Assembly (NCBI GenBank): GCA_963842795.1
Contig: CAWJHV010000007.1
Coordinates: 28,166-92,165, forward strand
Direction: 5' to 3'
Source: WHSW01 sp963842795
Lineage (GTDB): Bacteria > Actinomycetota > Thermoleophilia > Solirubrobacterales > 70-9
DNA length: 64,000 bases
The notes under the pieces were generated by a model, which was not told the DNA's origin, ran no database searches, and saw nothing but the letters and a program-made list of their open reading frames with translations. The position numbers and the translations under genes are program-made. Positions 50,744-58,301 of the stretch are shown here, one piece after another; positions within the stretch are counted from its first letter, which is position 1, and the number at the start of each line of letters is the position of its first letter.

Positions 50744-51249
50744 GCCGAGAGCACGGCGGCGACGGTGAAGCAGGCCGTGGCGATGCCGGTGATGATCGCC
50801 GGCCCGTAGAACCAGAAGCGCAGCGAGAGGGCGAGGTAGGCGGCGGAGAAGGCGATCGTGAGCGGTCGGATGGCGTCGATGCTCTCGACCAGCGCGAAGT
50901 CGTGGGTGGCGATCAGCAGGCAGAGCAGCCCGAAGGTGAAGACGCCGAGCCCGTGGCTGATGTGGATCCCGAGCCACACCCTCCACATCGAAGGTGTCGC
51001 GCCGGTGCCGCCGAACATGCGCCGCAGCCGGATACCGGTGCCTTCCAGAACCGGCGTGACCGAGCTCTCGATCGGGGCGAAGAACGTGGGGCGGACCGTG
51101 TCGAGCAGCGCCGCCAGCGTGTGCAGCCCGCCGCCGACCATGAGCGGGATCGTCCCTGCCACGAACCACGCCTGTGCGGCGCCTGCGTTCACGAGGGCGG
51201 GGCGGTGGGCGTGAGCATGGGCGACCTCCTCGGCGATGGTAACATGCAT
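50740..51249 (-). CDS. Four-TM membrane protein of unknown function
   Basis: 169 residues if started at ATG 51249, which lies within the palindrome at 51242-51259 and would give a nearly leaderless message. A GTG at 51192 (VNAGAAQAWFVAGTIP) is also credible: a 9-codon frame (MLTPTAPPS) with a GAGGAGG ribosome site ends in TGA overlapping that GTG. Four hydrophobic spans (AWFVAGTIPLMVGGGLHTL, GLGVFTFGLLCLLIATHDFA and two more). No family name known to me. It forms an operon with DUF2867 and diverges from a TetR regulator. Confidence 0.68.
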   Translation of the reverse strand: MHVTIAEEVAHAHAHRPALVNAGAAQAWFVAGTIPLMVGGGLHTLAALLDTVRPTFFAPIESSVTPVLEGTGIRLRRMFGGTGATPSMWRVWLGIHISHGLGVFTFGLLCLLIATHDFALVESIDAIRPLTIAFSAAYLALSLRFWFYGPAIITGIATACFTVAAVLSA

Positions 51250-51259
51250 ACGTGCATGT
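51242..51259. promoter_or_regulatory. Palindromic operator in the TetR divergent promoter
   Basis: A perfect 7-bp inverted repeat, acatgca-tacg-tgcatgt, lies between the divergent membrane-protein and TetR genes. Size and position suit a TetR dimer controlling both its own gene and the membrane-protein/DUF2867 operon. Confidence 0.65.
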
Positions 51260-51278
51260 ACGTAACCCGTCGTCCCCG

Positions 51279-51932
51279 GTGAGCCGCCCGGCGGCGCGCC
51301 CGCGGGCAGGTCCCCGGCGCTCGACCCAGGCGGAGCGCAGCGCCCGCACGCGCGGCGCGTTGCTCGAGGCGGCCGCGAGGGGCCTCTCCCGCCACGGCTA
51401 CGGCAACCTGGTGCTCGAGCAGGTGGCGCGTGAGGCGGGCTACACGCGCGGCGCCCTCTACCACCAGTTCAAGGACAAGGAGGACCTGGCCCTCGCGGTG
51501 CTCGAGTGGGTCGACGAGACGTGGAGGGGCGAGGTGGGCGCGCTGGTGGCCAGGGAGCAGGATCCGGTCGCTGCGCTGATCGCGCTGGCGCGCGGACACG
51601 CCGTCTTCTGCCGGCGAGACATCGCCCGCGTAGCGATGGCGCTGAGGCTCGAGTTCAGCGATCAGGACCATCCGGTCGGGCGCGAGGTCGCGCGGATCTC
51701 GGAGTCCCTCGTGAGGCGCTGCGCCCGCCTGATCAAGGCCGGGCGCGCGGACGGGTCGATTCCACCCGGCCCGCCCGCCCGGGCGGTTGCGCTGGCGCTC
51801 GTCGGAGCGCTCGAGGGAACCGTGATCGCGCTCGCCGCGCAGGCGCCCCACGACGAGGTGCTCGCCGCCCGCGTGGCCGCGGGGGTTCTCGGGCTGGACA
51901 GCGATCGCGCGGCGCGGACGGGCGATGGCTGA
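51279..51932 (+). CDS. TetR-family transcriptional regulator
   Basis: 217 residues from GTG 51279; a GTG at 51252 lies inside the operator and would add nine. The helix-turn-helix is near residues 25-70: TRGALLEAAARGLSRHGYGN, QVAREAGYTRGALYHQFKDK. The ligand domain ends with LVGALEGTVIALAAQAPHDE. Expected repressor of the divergent membrane-protein operon through the palindrome at 51242-51259. The next gene overlaps its end by 8 bp and should be co-transcribed. Confidence 0.87.
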   Translation: MSRPAARPRAGPRRSTQAERSARTRGALLEAAARGLSRHGYGNLVLEQVAREAGYTRGALYHQFKDKEDLALAVLEWVDETWRGEVGALVAREQDPVAALIALARGHAVFCRRDIARVAMALRLEFSDQDHPVGREVARISESLVRRCARLIKAGRADGSIPPGPPARAVALALVGALEGTVIALAAQAPHDEVLAARVAAGVLGLDSDRAARTGDG

Positions 51933-52722
51933 GGCTTCGGAGGTCGAGGCGGTCGTCGAGGAGTTCCTCCGGCGCCAGCGCGAGATGTACGCAGGCGGGG
52001 ATCTCGAGGCGACAGAGGAGCTGCTCGCCGAGGACATCGTCTGGCACGTGCCGGGGACCAGTCCGATCGCCGGGGACTACCGCGGACGCGAGGCGGTCAC
52101 CGGGTACTTCCGCCGCCGGCGGGAGCTCGCCGGAGGCGCGATCGGGATCGCCAAGCGCGGGGAGGCCCACCACGAGGAGGCGCTCGTGCAGCTCGCCGAC
52201 GGTCGCGCCCGGCTCGGCGGCCGGGAGGTCGGCTGGCGCACGGCCGGCGTCTACCGCGTCGCCGGCGGCAGGATCGCCGAGGCATGGCTCGTGCCGCTCG
52301 ATCAGGAGCGCTTCGATCGAGCCTGGGCGGCGACTCGCCCGGCGCCGTTCGTCCACACCCAACGCGTGCGCCCGCAGGAGTGCGCCGCCAGCAGCATGCT
52401 CGGCCACCCTCGCTTCCTGGAGTTCTTCGAGGCCGCGTTCATCGAGTGCTGGCGCGACCGCTTCGGCCCGCTGGATGCGAGCCTGGGGCCCGACCTGAGG
52501 CTGACGGTCGCAGCGGTGAGCGTTCGGTATCTCGCCCCGGTGCGCTCCGACGACGAGCTGCGGATCGAGGTCACGCTGGATCGGCTCACGGAGCGCTCGA
52601 TCCAGGTTCATTACGAGGCCTTCGTCGAGGAGGTTCGAGCCGCCGAAGCCAGCTCGCGCTATGTCTGCCTCGAGACGGCGTCCGGGGAGCCCGGCCGGCT
52701 CCCGGGCTCGATCGCCATCTGA
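51925..52722 (+). CDS. SnoaL-like domain fused to a hotdog thioesterase domain
   Basis: 265 residues with two domains. Residues 1-~130 are SnoaL/NTF2-like (VEEFLRRQREMYAGGDLEAT, IVWHVPGTSPIAGDYRGREA, RVAGGRIAEAWLVPLDQERF). Residues ~140-255 are a 4HBT-type hotdog domain (HPRFLEFFEAAFIECWRDRF, VRYLAPVRSDDELRIEV). The junction is continuous, with no stop or shift. Hotdog enzymes hydrolyse acyl-CoA thioesters; the SnoaL part may bind a polyketide-like or other hydrophobic ligand. It overlaps the TetR gene by 8 bp, so its expression follows the regulator. Confidence 0.8.
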   Translation: MAEASEVEAVVEEFLRRQREMYAGGDLEATEELLAEDIVWHVPGTSPIAGDYRGREAVTGYFRRRRELAGGAIGIAKRGEAHHEEALVQLADGRARLGGREVGWRTAGVYRVAGGRIAEAWLVPLDQERFDRAWAATRPAPFVHTQRVRPQECAASSMLGHPRFLEFFEAAFIECWRDRFGPLDASLGPDLRLTVAAVSVRYLAPVRSDDELRIEVTLDRLTERSIQVHYEAFVEEVRAAEASSRYVCLETASGEPGRLPGSIAI

Positions 52723-52916
52723 CCGGCGCGGGGCGCAGGCCGTCGCGCCGACTCGGCCCAAGGCGCATCCGCCGCCGCTCGGCCGTGCTGCGCAGTTCCT
52801 CGGCACGGCTCGCGATCCTGATCTGGTTCGGGTGAAGGAAAAGCATTCCGGTCGCCTCCTGTTCGGTTTCGCTGGTCGGCGATCACCTTGGCGAGGGCGT
52901 GGTCGAAGGCAAATCG

Positions 52917-52934
52917 ATTTAGCCTGTGCTAAAT
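52917..52934. promoter_or_regulatory. Operator overlapping the start of the ArsR-type gene
   Basis: A perfect 7-bp inverted repeat, atttagc-ctgt-gctaaat, whose last two bases are the first two of the ATG at 52933. A regulator dimer here would block its own translation start or promoter, indicating autoregulation. The 210 bp upstream (52723-52932) show no gene. Confidence 0.7.
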
Positions 52935-53925
52935 GATCTCCTTCACCTTCAGCATCGAGGACCTGGCGCGGACGCGGTTTGCGATCTCGCCGATGTACGA
53001 GCTCGTCGCCGGCCTCAGGATGCTTCGAGCGCCCGACGAGGCGGCCCTTCATCTGCCCTGGGTCCGCGAGGCGCTGCCGATCGCCCGCGGCCTGGATCTG
53101 GCGACCGCGTTCGCCCTCGTGCCGACCACCGCGGGCTACCTGCCCGACTTCCTCACCCCGCCGCCGGGTACCCCGGTCGTCTCCTTCGATGAGGAGCTCG
53201 AACAGGTCCGCACCACGCCGGCGGCGCGGGTCCGCGACGACATCGGTCGGCTGCTCGGGCGCCGTCGGGCCCCCGAGTCGCTGCGACCGCTGCTCGAGCG
53301 CCCGCGCCGGGCCCTCGACCGCCTCGCGCGCAGCCTCGAGCGCTTCTGGAGGCTCGCGATCGAGCCGCATTGGCCGCGGATCCGTTCGCTGCTCGAGGCC
53401 GACCTCGCCTATCGCTCGCGGCGCCTCACCCAGGGCGGGCCCGCGCTCCTGTTCACCGATCTGAACCCGGCGGTGCGATGGGCGGGCGGGCGGGTCGAGG
53501 TCGACCAGGCACTCGAGGCGACGATCCCGCTGCGCGACCAGGGCCTGTTGCTGGTGCCGTCGGCGTTTCGCTGGGAATGGCCCGCCTCGATGACCGAGGC
53601 GCCATGGCAGCCGACCGTCGTCTACCCCGCACGCGGGCTCGGCCTGCTCTGGGAGCCCGGTGCCCCGGAGCCGGCCGACGGGCTGGCGACCGTGCTCGGG
53701 CGAACCCGTGCGTCGTTGCTCGCCGCGCTCGACGCGCCGGCATCGACTACGCAGCTCGCGGGCCGGCTCGAGCTGACGGCGGGGGGCGTTTCCCAGCAGC
53801 TCTCGGCATTGAGCGGTGCGGGGCTGGTCGCCGGCCGGCGTCAGGGGCGCAGCGTGCTCTACGCGCGCACCGAGCTCGGCGACCGGCTGCTCGACGGAGG
53901 CACCGCCGCCGCCCGGCCCGCCTAG
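52933..53925 (+). CDS. ArsR-type winged-helix regulator (DUF5937-like N-terminus)
   Basis: 330 residues. The N-terminal ~230 residues (MISFTFSIEDLARTRFAISP, MYELVAGLRMLRAP) match the DUF5937-type sensory region of actinobacterial ArsR regulators. The C-terminal ~75 form the winged helix (RASLLAALDAPASTTQLAGR, LTAGGVSQQLSALSGAGLVA, RQGRSVLYARTELG). No metal-binding Cys pair typical of classical ArsR. The start codon lies in a palindromic operator, so it is probably autoregulated. The stop shares CTAG with the convergent flippase-like gene. Confidence 0.87.
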   Translation: MISFTFSIEDLARTRFAISPMYELVAGLRMLRAPDEAALHLPWVREALPIARGLDLATAFALVPTTAGYLPDFLTPPPGTPVVSFDEELEQVRTTPAARVRDDIGRLLGRRRAPESLRPLLERPRRALDRLARSLERFWRLAIEPHWPRIRSLLEADLAYRSRRLTQGGPALLFTDLNPAVRWAGGRVEVDQALEATIPLRDQGLLLVPSAFRWEWPASMTEAPWQPTVVYPARGLGLLWEPGAPEPADGLATVLGRTRASLLAALDAPASTTQLAGRLELTAGGVSQQLSALSGAGLVAGRRQGRSVLYARTELGDRLLDGGTAAARPA

Positions 53926-54989
53926 CCCCCGTACGCGGGCGCGCAGGAGGCGAGCTCGCCGGGCGCCGGCATGTCGCGGCGGAGGTCGGCGAAGGCGATC
54001 GCGCCGACGAGCAGCGGCAGCCAGAAGAGGATCACCCGGTAGGCGATCACGGCCGCGGCGGCGCCGGCGGCGGGAACCCCGTAGACGATCAGCGTCCCGA
54101 TCAGGCCACCGTCGATGCCGCCGATGCCGCCGGGAAGCGGAAGCAGGCCGCCGAGCTGGCCGATCAGGTAGCCCATCAGGACGACGGTCAGCGGCGGCGA
54201 GAGGCCGAAGGCGTGGAACGCCGCCCAGAGCACAGCGTTGTCGAACGCCCAGTAGCCGATCGCCCCGCCGATCACCGCCAGGTCCTTCCCGCGGAGGATC
54301 GTGGCGGCCTCCTCGGTGCCGCCGACGAGCGCGACGCGGGTCTCGCTCCACCATCTGCGCGCGCCCGACTCGCCCTCGCCGCCCTCGCCGGGGTCCAGGC
54401 GGCCGACGATCACGACCAGCGCGATGACCGCGACGGCGGCAAGTGCCGGGACGGCGGTGAGCCACAGGGATTGGTGCGGCCCGAGGCCGAGCGCCATCGC
54501 CGTGCCGATGACCGCGACGGCGACGAAGTTGACGCTGCTCTTGATCATGAAGAAGGCGACCGAGCGGCGCGCGATCCGGCGCGAGCCCATCCCGGCGCCG
54601 TGCAGGATCCAGGCGCCCAGCGCGAGCCCGCCGATGCCGCTCGCCGGCACGAGCGAGCCCATCGCCAGCTCCGAGCCCCCGATCTGCCAGGAGCGACGCC
54701 AGCTCATCCCGCGGCAGAAGACCGGCCTGACCATGACCACGTAGGAGGCGAACGAGAGCGCCTCGAAGGCAACGCCGAGCGCCAGCCATGCCGGGTCGGC
54801 GCCCGCGAGGAGGTCACGGACCTGGTCGAGGCCGGGCGCCAGCACGGCGATCGCGATCACGACCCCGAACAGGAGCCCGGCCTGGATCGCGCGCCGGAGC
54901 AGGGTGCGGTCGTCGAACCCGGTCGGGAGCTCGCTTGTCGCGCCGCCGTCGCCCGACGTCCCTGCGTATTCGACTTCGGCCATACACAT
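53922..54989 (-). CDS. UPF0104/YbhN-family membrane protein (flippase-like)
   Basis: 355 residues (ATG 54989; ATG 54983 also possible). About eight membrane spans; SELAMGSLVPASGIGGLALG, MIKSSVNFVAVAVIGTAMAL and GGLLPLPGGIGGIDGGLIGT are conserved blocks of the lysylphosphatidylglycerol synthase transmembrane/YbhN family. Proteins of this family are linked to lipid or polyprenol-linked transport and flipping, without a proven general mechanism. There is no aminoacyl-transferase domain, so no MprF activity is expected. Confidence 0.85.
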   Translation of the reverse strand: MCMAEVEYAGTSGDGGATSELPTGFDDRTLLRRAIQAGLLFGVVIAIAVLAPGLDQVRDLLAGADPAWLALGVAFEALSFASYVVMVRPVFCRGMSWRRSWQIGGSELAMGSLVPASGIGGLALGAWILHGAGMGSRRIARRSVAFFMIKSSVNFVAVAVIGTAMALGLGPHQSLWLTAVPALAAVAVIALVVIVGRLDPGEGGEGESGARRWWSETRVALVGGTEEAATILRGKDLAVIGGAIGYWAFDNAVLWAAFHAFGLSPPLTVVLMGYLIGQLGGLLPLPGGIGGIDGGLIGTLIVYGVPAAGAAAAVIAYRVILFWLPLLVGAIAFADLRRDMPAPGELASCAPAYGG

Positions 54990-55105
54990 TGGGATAGCAG
55001 GGCCGCCGCAGAGCCGGCCCTGAACTTCTTCGGCAATCTCCGGGCGGCTGTCCTTTTCGGTGTCCGCCGTTCGTCTCAGAGAGGACCAACCCCGAAGGAG
55101 GAACG

Positions 55106-55462
55106 ATGAAGTACTTGCTGCTGATCCATCAGGGCTCCGCCCCGACCCCGTACTCAGACGACTGGGAGAGCGTCCCCGAGGACGACAAGCAGGCCATCTA
55201 CGGCGACTACAAGGCGATCAACGAGACCCCGGGCGTCAGCCCCGGCCTCCAGCTCGCCTCGCCGGAGACCGCGACCACCGTGCGGGTCTCCGACGGCCAG
55301 ACGCTGACCACCGACGGCCCGTTCGTCGCGATCAAGGAGGCCCTCGGCGGCTACCTCGTGCTCGAGGCCGACGATCTCGACGCGGCGATCGAGCTCGCCT
55401 CGCGGATCCCGGCGGCGCGAATGGGCGGAGCGATCGAGGTGCGCCCGGTGGTCGAGTGGTAG
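55106..55462 (+). CDS. YCII/DGPF-domain protein
   Basis: 118 residues, ATG after AAGGAGGAACG. MKYLLLIHQGSAP, the hallmark TTDGPFVAIKEALGGYLVLEADD (DGPF motif) and GGAIEVRPVVEW define the YCII-related/DGPF family. Such genes are the standard neighbours of ECF42-group sigma factors, as here: the sigma gene starts inside the last codons (7-bp overlap). Function unknown; possibly a small enzyme linked to oxidative stress. Confidence 0.9.
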   Translation: MKYLLLIHQGSAPTPYSDDWESVPEDDKQAIYGDYKAINETPGVSPGLQLASPETATTVRVSDGQTLTTDGPFVAIKEALGGYLVLEADDLDAAIELASRIPAARMGGAIEVRPVVEW

Positions 55463-56628
55463 CAGCGCTCGAGCAGGCGTTTCGCGACGACTGGGGATTC
55501 GTCCTCGCCAACCTGATCGGCTTCCTCGGCGACTTCGATCTCGCCGAGGAGGCCGCCCAGGAGGCCTTCGCGATCGCCGCCGAGCGCTGGCCGCGCGACG
55601 GCGCGCCCGCCAGCCCGCGTGCCTGGCTGCTGACCACGGCGCGCAACCGCGCCGTCGACCGTCTGCGCCGCGACCGCACGCTCGCCGCCAAGACCCGGCT
55701 GCTCGACCAGCCCGAACCGGTGGAGGAAGACTTGGACGAGACCGCGATCCCCGATGAGCGACTGGAGCTGGTGTTCACCTGTTGCCATCCGGCCCTGGCG
55801 CTCGACGCCCAGGTGGCCCTGACGCTGCGGACGCTGGGTGGTCTGAGCACCGAGGACATCGCCCGCGCGTTCCTGGTCGCGGAGCCGACGATGGCGAAGC
55901 GGCTCGTCCGCGCGAAGGCGAAGATCAGGGCCGCGGGAATCCCGTTCCGGGTCCCGGCCGCCCATCTGCTCCCCGACCGCCTGGCGGCGGTGCTCGCGGT
56001 CGTCTACCTGATCTTCAACGAGGGCTATGGCGGCCGGACGCAGCTCGCCTCCGAGGCGATCCGGCTCGGCCGGGCGCTCGCCGAGCTGATGCCCGACGAG
56101 CCCGAGGTCCGCGGGTTGCTGGCTCTCATGCTCGTCAACGAGGCCCGCCGCGACGCCCGGTTCGCCGACGGCGCCGTCGTCCCGCTCGACGATCAGGATC
56201 GATCGCTGTGGGACGACGAGGCGATCGCCGCGGGACGCGCCGAGCTCGATCGGGCCCTGGCGCTCGGTGGCCGCGGTCCCTACGTGGTCCAGGCGGCGCT
56301 GGCGATCCTGCACTCGGAGGAGCCCCAGGATTGGCCTCAGATCGCGGCCCTCTACGGCGAGCTCGGCCGGCTCACCGGTTCCTCGGTGGTCGAGCTCAAC
56401 CGGGCCGTCGCGATCGCCGAGGCGGGCGAGGTCGAGGCCGCGCTCGCGGTCGTCGACCGGCTGGACCTCGATCGCTACCACTACCTGCACGCGACTCGGG
56501 CCGAGCTCCTGCGCCGGCTCGACCGCACCGAGGACGCGCGCTCGGCCTACTCGCGGGCGCTCGAGCTCGTTCACTCCGACGCGGAGCGCAGCCTGCTCGA
56601 GCGGCGGTTGGCGGAGCTCGGGGACTGA
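55456..56628 (+). CDS. ECF42-type sigma factor with C-terminal TPR-like domain
   Basis: 390 residues from GTG 55456. Region 2 (VLANLIGFLGDFDLAEEAAQ, ARNRAVDRLRRDRT), the conserved FTCCHPALALDAQVALTLR, region 4 (LSTEDIARAFLVAEPTMAKR) and a ~200-residue helical extension (YLIFNEGYGGRTQLASEAIR, NRAVAIAEAGEVEAALAVVD) with TPR character. ECF42 factors are known to have this extension in place of an anti-sigma factor, and to sit beside DGPF genes. The extension is expected to be needed for activity. Confidence 0.9.
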   Translation: MVAALEQAFRDDWGFVLANLIGFLGDFDLAEEAAQEAFAIAAERWPRDGAPASPRAWLLTTARNRAVDRLRRDRTLAAKTRLLDQPEPVEEDLDETAIPDERLELVFTCCHPALALDAQVALTLRTLGGLSTEDIARAFLVAEPTMAKRLVRAKAKIRAAGIPFRVPAAHLLPDRLAAVLAVVYLIFNEGYGGRTQLASEAIRLGRALAELMPDEPEVRGLLALMLVNEARRDARFADGAVVPLDDQDRSLWDDEAIAAGRAELDRALALGGRGPYVVQAALAILHSEEPQDWPQIAALYGELGRLTGSSVVELNRAVAIAEAGEVEAALAVVDRLDLDRYHYLHATRAELLRRLDRTEDARSAYSRALELVHSDAERSLLERRLAELGD

Positions 56629-56685
56629 GACGGCGGAGCCGCGACCCGAGCTGGGGCCGCGGACGCGGCTGCTCGCGTCTCGGGC

Positions 56686-58137
56686 TCAGCCGCCGGTTGC
56701 GGCGCGGGCCTGGGCGTCCATGCCGCGGCGCAGCTGCCGCGGGGTCAACTCGCCGTCGATCGCGACGGCGCGATAGCTGGTCCCGGTGCCCGTGAGGCCG
56801 ATCGTGAACACGCGGTTGTGCTTGTCGTTGTACTCGGCCACCAGCGGAATTCCGCCCCACGAGACCAGCCAGTGATCGCCGACCGAGCGCGCCGAGCCGC
56901 AGCAGAACGAGAGCTTCGCGTCGAGATCGCCGAAGCTGTCGACGAGCGTCGCCACCCCGGCGCTGATCCGGTAGACGACCACTCGGGGCCCGCCGCTGTC
57001 ACCGTTGCCGTTGTCGTGGATGCTGATCAGGCCGTGGCCGAGCCAGCGGGCGTCGTGCTGGCCGGCGAGCGGGTAGGCGACCGGGTCGCCCTGGACGGTG
57101 AGCGACTGCGCCGTCGGCGTGCCGCCGAGCTTCCACTCGATCGCCCCGGTGGCTCCGTCGACGCGGTAGACGGAGTCGGTGTGGCGCATGGAGATGATGA
57201 AGTCGCCGTTGGGGAGCGGGTCGACCGAGTTGGCGTGGACGATGTCGTAGGGCTCGCTGCCGAGACCCTCCCAGCGGTAGGCGGGCGTCTCCTCGAGGCC
57301 GACGTGCGTCTCGCTCGACCACTCGCGGACAAGGTCCCCGGCCGGGGTCACCTCCTGGACGACGGCGTCGTAGACCGTCGCGTCGGAGTCGCCGTTGAAG
57401 GCGCTCGTGTCGACGTGCTGGCGAGGCCGGTAGCTGAGCAGGATGAAGTTCCCGTCCTCGGTCTGCTGCAGCTCGTGGACGTCGGTCGGTGAGCCGACCG
57501 TGCGCACCTGGCCGACGATCCCGCCGTCGGGACGGCGGATCTGGAAGGACTCGTCGGGGTCGGAGCCGAGACCGCCCTGGAAGTGTGTCCAGGCGAAGGT
57601 CCCGTCGGGGAGCACCTTGGCGTCGAACGGGCTCGCGTGGTCGGCCTCCCACCAGATCGGTGTGCCCCGGTCGGTGAGCACGACGGCGTAGCCGCCCTGC
57701 AGCGCTGCGGCTCCGGTCGAGCCCGGGGTGAAGAGGTAGAGCGGCGCGGCCGGGTTGCCGTACCGCGCGTAGGTGAACTGGGGGAAGTCGTCGGGAAGGC
57801 AGCGGATCACGTAGGTGCTGCGTCCGGGTCGCGGGCGGCGGGCGTGGACCCTCACCGCCTGGCCGGGCGAGAGCGGGACCGTCACGGTGCGGGAGCGGCC
57901 GCCCCACTTGCCCTTGGCGACGCGGGCGGTCGCCCCGCGGGTGAGCTGCAGGCTCAGGCTCACCGGCTGGTCGCAGTTGACCACGTAATCGTTGGCCGAC
58001 TGGCGGAATGCCGGCGAGAGGGTCGGCGCCTGGATGCGGATCGCGGCATCGGCGGGCGCGGCGAGGACGCCGAGCGCGAGGCAGAGAGCGCAGGCAAGCA
58101 GCCCCCGCGACCATGATCGAACGGAGTGCACGGTCAC
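56686..58137 (-). CDS. Secreted arylsulfotransferase-like (ASST) protein
   Basis: 483 residues from GTG 58137, with GGAGGTGG ahead (GTG 58146 and 58131 are alternatives). Signal peptide (GLLACALCLALGVLAAPADA). A beta-rich N-terminal module (NDYVVNCDQPVSLSLQLTRG) precedes a beta-propeller: GTPIWWEADHASPFDAKVLP, TDVHELQQTEDGNFILLSYR, YDIVHANSVDPLPNGDFIIS and QHDARWLGHGLISIHDNGNG. These His-containing blocks match the arylsulfotransferase (ASST/ArylsulfT-2) family, in which active-site His and Arg move sulfate between phenols. Actual activity is unproven. Confidence 0.8.
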   Translation of the reverse strand: MTVHSVRSWSRGLLACALCLALGVLAAPADAAIRIQAPTLSPAFRQSANDYVVNCDQPVSLSLQLTRGATARVAKGKWGGRSRTVTVPLSPGQAVRVHARRPRPGRSTYVIRCLPDDFPQFTYARYGNPAAPLYLFTPGSTGAAALQGGYAVVLTDRGTPIWWEADHASPFDAKVLPDGTFAWTHFQGGLGSDPDESFQIRRPDGGIVGQVRTVGSPTDVHELQQTEDGNFILLSYRPRQHVDTSAFNGDSDATVYDAVVQEVTPAGDLVREWSSETHVGLEETPAYRWEGLGSEPYDIVHANSVDPLPNGDFIISMRHTDSVYRVDGATGAIEWKLGGTPTAQSLTVQGDPVAYPLAGQHDARWLGHGLISIHDNGNGDSGGPRVVVYRISAGVATLVDSFGDLDAKLSFCCGSARSVGDHWLVSWGGIPLVAEYNDKHNRVFTIGLTGTGTSYRAVAIDGELTPRQLRRGMDAQARAATGG

Positions 58138-58301
58138 CCGAACCACCTCCAGCGCTCAAAGTTCCGCTCTCCGTGCGGCGATGCGCCTGCGCCGGCCGAC
58201 CGGGAGCGCGAGATTTCGGCGGCGGGGCCCAAGCGCCGAGAATCTATCCGACCTGCCGGGCGCAGGAGCGGGATTCCCAGCCCTGCTAGGAAGATCGGGT
58301 C

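Noticed and set aside
51733..54789. Open frame of about 1018 codons on the minus strand
   Set aside because: It runs antisense across the TetR, SnoaL-hotdog and ArsR genes and through the flippase gene in another frame; composition is low-complexity and no domain is visible.
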